Assembly (NCBI GenBank): GCA_030144725.1 | Contig: JASKMD010000019.1 | Location: 7,123,841 to 7,187,840, forward strand | Direction of reading: 5' to 3' | Origin: Haematococcus lacustris | Taxonomy: Eukaryota > Chlorophyta > Chlorophyceae > Chlamydomonadales > Haematococcaceae | DNA length: 64,000 bases | Shown here: positions 19,465 through 32,300 of the stretch, piece by piece | How the letters are laid out: each line of letters starts with the position of its first letter | Numbering within the stretch: position 1 is the first letter of the stretch | Made by a program: the position numbers and the translations under genes | The notes under the pieces: model-generated | Database searches by the model: none | Seen by the model: only the letters and a program-made list of their open reading frames with translations | Told to the model about the DNA's origin: nothing

Positions 19465-21924
19465 GGTCCTAGCTCTGGTCCTGCGGGGTCTTGCGCATCC
19501 ACCTCTCGTACTCCTCCCAGTCTGCATCCGACAAGGTCTTCGGCTTGCGCTCCAACACTCTCCTGAGTGAAAAACAACGAATTACATGCACATGCAGCAC
19601 ACATGCACATGCAGCATGCCACAGCAGCATCAGCAATAGCACCCAAAAGTTTGCGCCAGGCTGGAGGATAGTGTGTAGTACTTGATGATGTCACGGACGA
19701 TCTCACAGTGTTTGATCACCAGCTCCAGGGTGAGCACGTCTGCATGAGGGCAGGGCAGGGCAGCCCAAAAGTTTGCGCCAGGCTGGAGGATAGTGTGTAG
19801 TACTTGATGATGTCACGGACGATCTCACAGTGTTTGATCACCAGCTCCAGGGTGAGCACGTCTGCATGAGGGCAGGGCAGGGCAGGGCAGGGCAGGGCAC
19901 GTCTGCATGAGAGCACGTCTGCATGAGGGCAGGGCAGGGCAGGGCAGGGCAGGGCAGGGCAGGGCAGGGCAGGGCAGGGCAGGGCAGGGCAGGGCAGGGC
20001 AGGGCAGGGCAGGGCAGGGCAGGGCAGGGCAGGGCAGGGCAGGGCAGGGCAGGGCAGGGCAGGGCAGGGCAGGGCAGGGCAGGGCAGGGCAGGGCAGGGC
20101 AGGGCAGGGCAGGGCAGGGCAGGGCAGGGCAGGGCAGGGCAGGGCAGGGCAGGGCAGGGCAGGGCAGGGCAGGGCAGGGCAGGGCAGGGCAGGGCAGGGC
20201 AGGGCAGGGCAGGGCAGGGCAGGGCAGGGCAGGGCAGGGCAGGGCAGGGCAGGGCAGGGCAGGGCAGGGCAGGGCAGGGCAGGGCAGGGCAGGGCAGGGC
20301 AGGGCAGGGCAGGGCAGGGCAGGGCAGGGCAGGGCAGGGCAGGGCAGGGCAGGGCAGGGCAGGGCAGGGCAGGGCAGGGCAGGGCAGGGCAGGGCAGGGC
20401 AGGGCAGGGCAGGGCAGGGCAGGGCAGGGCAGGGCAGGGCAGGGCAGGGCAGGGCAGGGCAGGGCAGGGCAGGGCAGGGCAGGGCAGGGCAGGGCAGGGC
20501 AGGGCAGGGCAGGGCAGGGCAGGGCAGGGCAGGGCAGGGCAGGGCAGGGCAGGGCAGGGCAGGGCAGGGCAGGGCAGGGCAGGGCAGGGCAGGGCAGGGC
20601 AGGGCAGGGCAGGGCAGGGCAGGGCAGGGCAGGGCAGGGCAGGGCAGGGCAGGGCAGGGCAGGGCAGGGCAGGGCAGGGCAGGGCAGGGCAGGGCAGGGC
20701 AGGGCAGGGCAGGGCAGGGCAGGGCAGGGCAGGGCAGGGCAGGGCAGGGCAGGGCAGGGCAGGGCAGGGCAGGGCAGGGCAGGGCAGGGCAGGGCAGGGC
20801 AGGGCAGGGCAGGGCAGGGCAGGGCAGGGCAGGGCAGGGCAGGGCAGGGCAGGGCAGGGCAGGGCAGGGCAGGGCAGGGCAGGGCAGGGCAGGGCAGGGC
20901 AGGGCAGGGCAGGGCAGGGCAGGGCAGGGCAGGGCAGGGCAGGGCAGGGCAGGGCAGGGCAGGGCAGGGCAGGGCAGGGCAGGGCAGGGCAGGGCAGGGC
21001 AGGGCAGGGCAGGGCAGGGCAGGGCAGGGCAGGGCAGGGCAGGGCAGGGCAGGGCAGGGCAGGGCAGGGCAGGGCAGGGCAGGGCAGGGCAGGGCAGGGC
21101 AGGGCAGGGCAGGGCAGGGCAGGGCAGGGCAGGGCAGGGCAGGGCAGGGCAGGGCAGGGCAGGGCAGGGCAGGGCAGGGCAGGGCAGGGCAGGGCAGGGC
21201 AGGGCAGGGCAGGGCAGGGCAGGGCAGGGCAGGGCAGGGCAGGGCAGGGCAGGGCAGGGCAGGGCAGGGCAGGGCAGGGCAGGGCAGGGCAGGGCAGGGC
21301 AGGGCACCTTTTAGGTAGAGGTCCTGCACATGCATATGGCACGGCACACCCAGGACTTTGGGGTACTTCTCCTCAACAAGCAGGCTTGAGAGCCCGTACA
21401 AACTCCAAGAAGGCGTCTGACTCTACAATGGTGAGAGGCAGGCCATCACGCAGTAGCCACTCCAATAGCAAGCGGGCAACATTATTGTTGCCAACCTCCT
21501 GGCTTGGGCCTTCCAGGCCCTGCCTGGCCTCTAGGTGCTGACGGACGACATGCACGTTGGCTGAGTCAGCCATGGCCTCGGCACTCGAAAGGTACGAGCA
21601 GGCCGCTGTTAGCAGGTGTGCACCGAGGTGGTTCGGGTTGCTGCCAAGGGCGGCCTTGGCAGCAAAGGAGCAGAATTTGCACATGCGCCTGTCGCTAGCG
21701 CAACCATCGCCATTTGCGCCAAAATGCCTCTGATACCAGACCGGTGTGCTGATGTTGGGCTGTTCTGTCCTGCTGCGCTTTCTAAGCGGCCTAGAGATGC
21801 CGGGGATCTGCTGCACATCCTCTGCCGTGGCCATGGAGGATCGTCGCAAGAGGGTCTGCATCTGCTGAGTGGCGCGTGGTGACCCCAGCTCCATGGCAGT
21901 CGATGTGCGCTGGTCGCGACGCAC
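19465..21924 (-). pseudogene. Truncated hAT transposase gene, copy 2
   Basis: The exons and defects are the same as in copy 1: BED-like first exon from 21924, DUF659 tail near 21375-21310, satellite intron, duplicated VIKHCEIVRDII exon, and short last exon. The GCACGTCTGC acceptor context at 19862 differs by one base from copy 1. Confidence 0.8.
19926..21305. repeat. (AGGGC)276 perfect pentanucleotide satellite, copy 2
   Basis: 1380 bp of perfect units in the same position as the 359-unit array. The length change with almost no base change in the flanks shows array instability after a very recent duplication, or an assembly-level length uncertainty. Confidence 0.98.
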
Positions 21925-23375
21925 TAATTCTACTGCGGGGCTTTAAGGTCACTGGGTGCTTCACACATACGGGTGGCGGTTGGATCCGGATTTGACCCGT
22001 ATTACTTACGGATATACATACGTACGGGTTACCACCCGTATATCCGTAACTTACCCCGTATTGCCACAGCCCTGCCCAGCACCCCCGCCCACCCCGGCAC
22101 AGGTGCACATCAGCCCGAGCAGCCCGCTAGCTTCGCTTTGATGAGCTGCACCGCCCTGCGCAAAAATCGCTGTAAAACTCGTAAAGACCGGTCGGAGTTT
22201 ATCAGGGGTGCAGCCAATGGCGGGGGTGACCAGCAGGCAGCTGGTGCAGGTGCCGCCCCTGACCTGCCCCCCCCTCCTGCTGCCCCCCCTGGCAGCAGCA
22301 GGCAGCAGGTGCAAGTGCAGCCCGAGGGCTGCTCAACCATCCACTTGTTGCTGCAGCTGAGGAGCAGCAGGGGACCACAGCGGAGATGAACACGAGCTCG
22401 TCACGCAAGCGCGGGGCGGGCGTGAGAGACTGGACACAAACTGCCCAGCAAGGTAACATAACAGTGGCCTACACACCTTGCAGAATCAGTTGCATATGTT
22501 CAGTTGCATATGTTTGACATATGTGCTCAGTTGCTCAGTTGCATATGTTTGACATGCCATGATCACCGATGTTACCGCGGCGACGGTCCATGACTGTTTG
22601 CAGGGGCTACTGGGCCACGTCGGTCGCGGCGGTCGGTCGCGGCGAGGCGCGCATGAGGAAAACAAGCATGCACTTAAATGTTGAGATTTGAGCCGCCAGT
22701 GCGCTCAGCACAATGCACGGAAACTAATGAAACACGTTTTACCCCGCGTGGCTGAGATGTGGCGTCCTTTTTATCTCCAGGGGTAGGTTTCCTGTTAGTT
22801 GGGGCCGCCTGACCCGAACTCCCTAGAATCGGGGGGTGGCCAAGCAGCCTGACGGCTTGAACGGTGAAAGCCATCCTCACAACGAAACCTGAAAATGTTT
22901 TGCGTCTTTACAGAAGAAACGGTGTGGGTTGTCGGTAGGTGGAGTTGCCCCAACCGAGGTGCACGTTGTCTCATGTATCACACAATTATTACCATTCCCT
23001 GTGTCACTATGACTCCCTTGTATAAACCCTGCGATGCTATAGAGGCCAGTCAGTGCAACTATACACCACCGCTGCCTAGTTGTGCGAATGTCCCCCGCAA
23101 ACCTCAAACTATTAGACGCCTCATCATTTTCTGTCCTCAGCAGATATCCTACCTACACTGCAACAACAACTTTTGCCAGCTACGGCGCGCTACGAAATTG
23201 CTTGTGTGGTCATCTTACTTGCACCATACAGATGCGACGGGGTGAGCCGGGACTTGATGAACAGATTAGATGTCGTATCGCCATCTATCTTTGCGGTCGC
23301 CATGGGCGGCTTCTTCTTCGCCCCTTCGTTGCTTAGACTGGCAACGGCCTGCACGTCGCATCGCAAGTCACTCTA

Positions 23376-26300
23376 TCAATGACGGCGCAGTGCGCGTGCG
23401 CTCCCGGTGCACCTCAGCAGCTGCTGCGGAGCCCTAAGAGTCTTGCGTACCTCTTGAGCTGAGGTGTACCGCTTGAGCTGTGTGATGCGGTTCTCAAGCT
23501 CGACGACGGTGTTGTCGTTGGCGCCGAGGCGTGCGGTGAATAGCTCCCGAGCGGCTTCGAACTGCTCGGCTGCCCTCCCAAACATGCGCTTCGCCACATA
23601 CACGTCACCCTCCTGCGCAGTGATGGGTAATACAAGATACGTGTATCGATACCGATACGTATTTTTTGTATAATACAAGAATACACGTATCGTATTAAAA
23701 GATACAAGTGCCGGCCGGCAAGTTGCGTGGATGCCTTCGATGCAGCTGCTGGTTGCTGCCACAACTAGAGTCCGCGCTAAAGGCATGCCGCGCGGGGCTA
23801 AAGCCATCGGCCTGCTCCCGGAGCAGTCGGTCGCATGTGACTTTCCAACGTCGCCGTGCTGCCCAGACATCAAGGACAGGCTGCAGACTGGCTGCGCTGC
23901 TCCTTTCACGCGTGACATGTTGCCTCTGTATCGCTGTATTGTATCGATACACAAAATACACGTTTTCTCTTGTATTTTCTTGTATTTCCTGTATCGATAC
24001 ACGTATTACCCATCACTGCTCCTGCGTAATAAGGCACGGACATAAGGGTGTACGCTGCTAACTTCCAACGCAAATGTTTCCCTCCCACGCCCTCTGGCCA
24101 TGCGTTGATGCTTTGAACGTGACCAAGACGCGAAACTCCGGTCCTTGGCTTACCTGGCCTTTGCATCTATGTGTTTTTCGTCAGCATGCCGCCTCACATG
24201 CACTCACCAGCTTCATGCATTCGCCCTGAGCCAAAGCCATAAGGTGCGGATCCTCCTGGTACTGCTTTGTTTGAAGCTTGTGCAAACTGTCATAGGCCTC
24301 AAGGGCGTCATCCTGCAGCAAGGAGGGAGGGCTAGGTCAGATGTTCTCGACACAGTAAGACATCGTCACCACAGGCTGTCCTGAGCCCTGGGGAAAGGGC
24401 TAGTCTATATGTTGGCCTACATAGCATAAACTTGCAATCACCACTCTGGCTTGGCGGGCTGTTGGCCCTAGACTGTAAACCGTGACCTGGGTGTGAGGCA
24501 GCAGCGGGCAGGGTGTGGGTCAGCAACAGGCAGTGTGTGGGGCATCAACGGGCACGGTGTAAGGCAGCAGCGGGCAGTGTGTGGGACATCAATGGGCACG
24601 GTGTGAGGCAGCAGCGGGCAGTGTGCGGGGCAGTGCCCAGTGATGAGGTGCCCAGTGGTCTAGGGGGAACGTGCCAGCGTCGTGGGGTCTGTAGACATCA
24701 AGGGTGCCACTGATGACGCTTCAATGTGATTGTAGCGGAGCGAGATTACCCACAGTCAAACATGTTGAATGAGTTTTGTTTGACTGTAAACCCTTACCTT
24801 GCATGCCTCCACCCCCCCAAGCCTGGGTTGTTTCCTAGCTTGACCATACGGGTCGATGCCGGGTGAGAAGGGCAAGAGGGGTATCATCCAGACATGCATG
24901 TCATCAGGATCACTCATGCGGCGGGCATGGCTGATGTGATTGGGGTTTGATAGGGGTCTGATGGGGGCTGGTCAGGGGCTGATTGAGGCCTGGGCAAGTG
25001 CTTCCTCGACAGGCAAGCGTAGGAAATGCAACAAGGCTGAACAGGCAACTGAGCCCACCAGCCCACCAAGGCCACAGGCCAAGGCAAGGGCAAGGTTGCC
25101 ATAGCCAAACCAACCCCACAGCCTGGCAGGTGGATAGACAGAGACTGCAATGCAGCGATTGGGGAGAGCAAGTGACACCCATGGGACCTGTGCTGGTGGC
25201 CAGAGCAGCTGGAGGTACCTAACAAGGGCAGGAAGTACCCTGGCTGGGGCTGCAAGCGGCTGCGCGACCGAGCACCCAAGGCCCAGCAGCAGGAGGTTGC
25301 TGTGGCACCACAGAGGCCCCAGGGGTCAGGCAGTAAGCAGGGGGCTGGCTGGGTCAAATGGGGAATCTTGCAACAAGAAGGGGGCGTCGCGGAAGGTGTT
25401 TCATAGGTGGAGGGCGGAGAAGATGATGGGGAGTGCAGTCTCCTGTGCAAGCTGGTGGGCACCGGCAGTGGGTGATAGCATGTAAGCAAGCATGCTGGTG
25501 CAAGAGGTCCCTGGTAAGGCCCCCAGAGGGGCCTCTGACTGAACAGGTAGAACAAGCAAACTGGTGCGACATGCATGGGCATTTGTATCGGCTGCGATGG
25601 CTGGCAGGGTGTACACTGGCAGCATGCCTTGCATGTGGTGTCGTTTGTGGTGGCAGCAGTGCCAGCAGCAGGTGTGGTGTGGCTGAGCAGCATGCTTGTC
25701 GCATGTGTGCAGGTCTACGGCAGGGCCGGAGCACGGGTGTTGTGGTCCATGCTAATGAGCATGGTAGGGATGAAGGCAACCCTGCAATAGGAGACTATGA
25801 GTCGGGCCTTGGCGGCAGGGTGTGCATGCAATGCCCGCATGCACTGTCTGCATACAACGTATCACAGCTGGTTCACAGGAGCCTAGGTGAGCAGGGGATG
25901 TGGGGAGGATGGGTAGGTGGGGTGAGTGGGGAAGTGAGAGGGAGGAAACTGGGAGGGTGGGAGTCGCTCTCACATAGCTCTTGAGCTGCAGGAGCACAGC
26001 CCCACGCTCACGATACACCCGGGCCATGAGGGGCAGGGTCAGGGTGCCGTATGTCTCATGCGTACTGCAAGCAAGACACAACGCACAAAAGGAGTGAAGC
26101 AGGAGTGCAGGAGTGAAGCCGGCCCCCTGTGAGCGTGAGAGTCAGTCGCGAGAGTGAGAGTCTTGAAAGTAGAAATGAAACGACGGTCTAACCCTAGTCG
26201 TGTGAAAGACGTTCGTGTTGCTGTCGTCTACTGCGAAGCGCAATGAAGGCAATGAAGGGCAAGAAGCACAAGGGCGATGAAGGCAATGAAGGGCAAGGGC

Positions 26301-29300
26301 GATGAGGGCAATGAAGGCGCAAGCACAAGGGCAATGAAGGCAATGAAGGGCAAGAAGCGCAAGGGCGCGGATGAGCCCAAGCAGCCCAAGCCCAAGCCGG
26401 GAAAGCTTGGTGCGCATGACAAAGTGGACTGGATTGGCCCTGTCACGCCACAAGGGAAGGTGCTAAAGGATAGACTGAAGCAGCGGGCTAACGTGAGGTC
26501 CCTAGTGCGTCAAGGCATTCGCGAGCGCGAACCCTAGAGATACGTCTGTACTGGGTCCTGCCGTCGTATGCATGTCACGGAACATGCTAACACATGCTGC
26601 TGCCGATACTCGAGGTTGTGGCGCTCTGCAGGGGCCGTAAGAAGGTGAAGACCAAGATCGTGACACACTTCAGGCTGAGGGTGGGCATCCACCACAAGCA
26701 GCGGAAGCTAATCAGCATGGGTGTCCTACAGCAGCTGGTCAAGTGCGCGGTGGGGCCTCCCACCCCAGAGGCTATGAGCCTGCATCCCCCCTCCCTCAAT
26801 GCAGCCTCCCCCAGCACAGGGTGCAGCCCCCCTGGACCCACTTCCAGTCCCTACCATCCCTGCAGGCCCCTCCCAGCCTGCCTGGCAGCCAAAGCTGCAG
26901 GAGCACAGCAGCAGCAGGCTGGCCAGCAAGCGCCCACTCCCGTCAGGCTGAGGGTCCTTCCCAGCCACTTCCTCCGCTCCTTTTCTTACTGCTATGACTG
27001 CTAAGCCTATCCCCCAACCCCACAGCATCACTACCCCGATCAAGCAGCTGCACGGCCCACAAGCCCACACTGCAGCCGATGCCACTCCATGGCTCCAGGA
27101 GGTAGTTCCCTTAGTATTGTGCAAAAGCAATCTCACATCAGCACCACCATGACGAGGCTCGGTTGTGGCTCAACTTTAAGGCCCTCCCCCTTCCCCTTCC
27201 CCTTCCCCTCCCCTTCCCCCTCCCCCCCCTGCTCCACTCACGTGACCACCTCCCCCAGCATGCGCAGTTGCCCTTTGAGGTCGCCTTGCAGCCCCAGCAC
27301 AGCGCCCAGCTTCAGCAGCAGCTCAGCGGCCTGTCTGCATGGCAGGGCCGCAGCAAGCAGCAAGACATGAGGCAGGTAGGTGGACGAGCGGGGGGGCCAG
27401 GGAAGGAGGGTCAGGGCAGAGGTCGCTGTGCGCAGCCAGCACACGCGGGGTGCAAATGGCTCTTGGAGAGGAGGGGTCAGGGGAGGTAGCCACACGCAGC
27501 TGTGGCCTGCAGGCCCAAGGGGTGAAAAGGCTTTCATGGCAATGCCTGGTGGTGACATGGGTCAGCAGCCGCCATACCTGTGCAACACTGCCAGCAGCGG
27601 AACCTTTCTCGCAGCGTCTCGGCCCATCATCTTCTCCAGCCGCTCCTCCTCAGCCACCACCCCACTGCAGCCAGCAGCGAGGCAGGCTTGGCAGCCAAGG
27701 GAGAAACAGGTGTAAGGCAGACGCAGCCAGCAGGGCGCCGCCAGGGGCCAGCCACAGCCATCCAGCCACAGCCATCCAGCCACAGCCATCCAGCCACAGC
27801 CAGCCAGTAACTGACTCTCATCTGCAATCCTGCAGAGTCCCATCCGCAGCCAGTCTATCCATGCTGCACCCTCTGGCAGCCGTCTGTAGGGCACATCATA
27901 GTGAGCATTTGGGAGGTTGCATGGCGCCTCTCAAGGTTGGGGTTAGGACCACAGGGCACTCAATGCCCAGGTCACCGCTGTCGATGGCAGGTCAGAGGTG
28001 GTGGGGTCGGGCACACACTTTCTGCTGGTCAAGGGAGCGATACAGGCAACACATCACCTATGTGGGCGACCACCCCCTCCTGCTCTGAGACTCTCTGTTT
28101 TGCCATGCTTGTTTTACACACACTCCCCTGACTTGCCCTGCTTTGCCCTGCTCCACCCTACCCCGCTCTGCCCTGCCTTGCCCTGCCCTGCCCTGCGCGA
28201 CCCTGCCCTGCCCCAACTTTGCCCAACACCACTCACTCCCAGAACGCCTCAAAGGCCATGTCCAGCTGTGTGTGTGCCTCCTGCAGCAGCTTTGCTTGGT
28301 ACTGTGTCTCCTCCTCCAGCTCCCGCCCTAGGTCGTTCAGTTGCATCTGGGAGGTCTTCAACATCGCCTTCAACTCGCTCAGCTGCTGCTGCAAAGACAT
28401 CTGCAGCCAAGAAGCCAGGGCCAGGCATAAGAGTGATAAGAGCAAGATGCAACTGGCCTTGCAACTGATTGGAGACAATGGGAGAAGCCGGGGTGGCAAT
28501 GGCAGCAGCAGAGGTGGCTGTGGCAATTCAAACCAAGGTGAGGGAAAGCGCTGGGGTCCTCCTACCTTGTCTTTGTCCTTGTCCTGCCCCTCCTTGGCGG
28601 CTGCCTTCACCCTCTCCACCTTGTCAGTCAGCTCAACAACCTTAACCTCCAGCTGCTCAACTGCCGCCTGCAGCTTCTGCCGCACCCCCTGCAACCCACG
28701 GCAAGCAAGCTTGGTCTGGGTCAGCCATCGAGTTGAGAAAGAGGGAGACCATCAGGGTAGCTCCTCGGGGCTGTTGAAAGGTGTCGGTAAACCAGCCAGA
28801 CCAGCGCACACAAGACTCCAGGTGGTCAGACCACACTCGGTACTGCTAACAACAGCCGCCCAAATGCCAGGCATGGAGCATGCGCATGTAGCGTTCAGTC
28901 TCAGGCCCCTCACATGCACCACCCCTCCGCCCTGCAGCCCTGCAGCCCTGCAGCCCCTCCGGCCTGCAGCCCTGCTTCTCACCAGGGTGGAGCGCGCCTG
29001 GTCCAGCTTCACCTCGCCCATCATAGCGCAGCACTGGCAAGCCAGCACCAAGATGTCCAGCTGCTGCACGTCACGCAGGCTAGCTGCGCCCGCTGCAACG
29101 AGGAAGTGCTGCAGGGCGACCTGAAGTACAGGTGGCATAGCCGCGTTAGCAGCATCCCAAACAGGCAGCAACAGCAGCAGTGCACTTTATGCCAGCAACA
29201 TTGGTGGTGGCAGCAGCATTGGTGGTGGCAGCAGCATTGGTGGTGGCAGCAGCATTGGTGGTGGCAGCAGCATTGGTGGTGGCAGCAGCATTGGTGGTGG

Positions 29301-32300
29301 CAGCAGCGGCAGCAGAGGGCAGCTGTGATGGCGACAGGGGGGTCGCATCCAACACCCTGCCTCCTGTAGCTTCTCCCAGCAGATCTGTCCCACTCCAGCC
29401 TCTCTGGCCTGCACCTGTGGCTGTGGCCGCTCCTGCTGTAGCAGTGTGTCGCCCATCAGCAGGTGTATGTCCTTCTTCATCTTCTCAGCGGTTTCCACAT
29501 ATTCGCCTTGCAGTGGCAGGCTGCTCAAGGCTCTGACAAAGGCATGGGCAAAGGCACAGGCGCGGCTTTTGGCACAGGCGCGGCTCTTGGCACAGACACA
29601 GCAAGCAAGGGGCGTGGGTGCCATGACCCTCACCATTCAGGGTGGCAAGAGTACCAGCAGTGCTGCAAGCTGGTCAAAGGCCGGCTGCCCAAGGCCAGGC
29701 AGAGGTTGCACCGGGCTGCGGAGTATCGGTGGAGCGAGGATGGCTGGGCCCGCACCCACCCATAGGGCCTAGTAGCTAAGCAGGCTGAACTGAGGCTTAC
29801 AAGCATCAAACTATATATTTTGATAGAAGAGCCCAGGGGTCAGGGAACGAAACGTGCCACCAGGGATGGGAGTTGTAGTCATCAAGGGTGCTCAGATGAA
29901 GCTGCATTAAGGAAGTTGTGGTTGAGGGATGTTAACCCAGGCAACAAACTGCTCCCATGCTGAGTAGGGGGGTTGCTTCTGGCAAAACAGCAGAGAGCAG
30001 TGTACTTCTGTTTTTACATGGTAGCCAGCAGCAGAGCTCTGTGTGCCAGCAGCTGGTCGTGCCTTGTTGGTGTTGTGAGCGAACAAGGTCTAGGCGGATC
30101 ATGTGGTGCGACGTTCCAGTCAAGGCCAGGCTGATGCAGGGCACGGCAGGTCAAGCGCAGTGGCACCAAGGCAGGCAAGGTACTGTCAGGTGCCACCATG
30201 GTAGGCTGGGGCAGTGCCTATTTAGGCCATTCCTGGCTCAGAGCAGCTCAAAGGTGCACATGGCCCACATGGACCAAGCCGCTTGAGCAGCGGCTGGATA
30301 ATGACGGTGTCAAGTCTGTTGCATTGCCACTGCGCTGCAGTCAACCTTGTGCTTGCAGCATGTATCAGGCTGGCGGAAGTAGCACCACTGTTGAACCTAC
30401 TTTTGGCTGTGGTCAATCACTTGCGCACTGCAGCCCAGCTCAGCGTAGGCCTGTAGGCAGGCAGACAGATGGGCAGGCAGGTGGGCAAGCAGGCAGGCAG
30501 GTGGGAAAGCAGGCAGGCAGGCAGGCAGAATCATTGCCTCATTGGCATACATCATGCTCTTAGCTCAGCTAGACAGCAAGGCGTCTCCATTACCTCCCAA
30601 CAACTGGCTTGTACACCCCACTCTTGTTACCTGGCCCTATGCTGCAAAACATCAGTACAGAGAACTGGGATTTGGCTGCCTGCCATGAGTGAGCTGACGA
30701 GCTGTGTCTAGGCCGCTCTAGCCGATGGCACATTGGGCACGGGTTAGGGCCGACCCATGCGCATGGGCCATGTGCATGGGAACATAACTCCACACAGCTC
30801 CTTGACACCATCCTGAGTGGTCCCTTCAATTGAGGCCCTAGTGAGAGACGAGGGCTGAACACTATCACTCACTGCACCCCCCCTGGCTCCCTGCTGCTGC
30901 CTTACCTGAGCCAGCTTGAAGTGAGCTGCCGGTAGCGGAAGGGGCAGGGGCAGGGTGGGCCCATCCATGTTCAGCATCATGTACACCTTAGCAAGACCCA
31001 GGATTTCCTGGCGTACTCTCACCACCCCCCACACATCCTTGGCCTGCACCACATGAAGCACCACACAAGGTGCTGCATGGGCCATGGCATGCGGCAGTGC
31101 ATGTGAGCCGTGCATGGGAGCCCTGCATGGAGACACTGCATATTTTGACAGGGAGTGAGGGTGTGTGAGAAGGGTTGCCCTGCATTATTTTATTCCGATA
31201 AAAAGCTTTCCTGGGGTACGCCAGTCGGCATCAGCAAAGAAAGGATACCAGGGGAGCCAGGGCAAGGAAGTCCAACTGCTCACTTGACTGCTGGGCTGTC
31301 ATCTGGTCTCCTTCACCCCTGGTGTCTACCTGCCCCTGCATTCCCTCACCTCGTGGAAACATAACTCCACACAGCCAAACACAGACATTAGTGGTTCCTA
31401 GTGGTCCCTAGTGGTCCGACTCTGATGTAGGCCCTATTGAGGGACGAGGGGCTGTCATCTGGTCAATGGCGGGGTGCAACATTTCTCAGGCTGAGTGTTG
31501 GGATGCAATAGGGCGCTTCAATGGGCAGGCAGGGCGTAGTCCAGTGGGCTGGTGGGAGGCAGCAAATTGACGCTGGAGCTGAGCTGAGTTGAGCTGGGCT
31601 GAGCCGGTGTGTGGGGAGGGTGGTGGTGGGGGGGGGGAGGGGAGGGTGGTGGTGAGTAGCTGGGCAGAGGCTAGGCGTGAGGGGTGCAGGGCGGTCTTGA
31701 GGTGATGCTCAGGCTGCTTGGCCGGGCCCAGCCTCTTCACACAGTCATCAATTGCATTCATTAGTAAAAGTCATCACATCATGAGTCACTCACGGTTCTC
31801 TGTCGCAAAGCACATCGCGCAATGGCTCGGAAGAAGCGGAAGGGCACCGCCAAGCAAAAGCAGGGCCCAGCAAAAAAAGTGAAAGGTATGCCGTCGTCTC
31901 CCCAGCTCGTAACTGAGTGTAGGCCTTAGTGAGGGAGAAGGGGCTGGCCAGGCCTCGCCCTGACCCACCTTGGCCAAGCCGTCTGCTGCTGCCATCTTGA
32001 CTCGAATCTTTGCCAGGGGACCATTGGCCATCAATATGCTTAGCTCGTCTATCATACGGGGCTGCCTGCGTCATACACATACGCACATGTACAATAGAGG
32101 TAGGCAGGTAGGCAGGCAGGCAGTCCATTGAAGGGAGCTCCCAGGGCGGGATGAGGCTGCATAGCGTACCCCCCACAGCGCACGCCTTGCTACATGGTCA
32201 GCTGACTGCATATAGATGGCATGAAGCAGCATGATATGATAGTCTGATGGAGGTGGCTGCCTGGTGTAGCATTCTACAAGGTGCTACTGCTCGTCATACC

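Larger units (their letters stand above)
18910..22074 (-). mobile_element. hAT transposon with satellite-filled intron, copy 2
   Basis: It has the same termini and CCCAGCAC duplication (18902-18909, 22075-22082) as copy 1. It is 3165 bp because the array is shorter. It arose by segmental duplication, not by transposition, since the flanks are duplicated too. Confidence 0.92.
17661..24020. repeat. Tandem segmental duplication, copy 2 (6360 bp)
   Basis: This is the direct repeat of 10886-17660 with a satellite shorter by 83 units. It starts inside the element X gap region and ends two bases after the MITE, continuing into unique sequence (TSD remainder, then the TPR-gene intron). It therefore carries the exon copy that still connects to the rest of the TPR gene. 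Confidence 0.95.

Noticed and set aside
13151..21305. CRISPR-like array or telomeric repeat
   Set aside because: The units are 5 bp with no spacers, and AGGGC is not a plant or algal telomere repeat (TTTAGGG or TTTTAGGG).
26943..27069. Terminal exon of a separate gene ending at 26943
   Set aside because: It fits the phase after the exon at 27242, but the TPR exon at 26064 fits the same phase and continues the helical-repeat protein, so a single longer gene is preferred.
31671..31764. Minus-strand exon reading IDDCVKRLGPAKQPEHHLKT
   Set aside because: Protein-like, but no usable acceptor precedes it and no GT donor follows SAQ; left out of the TPR gene model.
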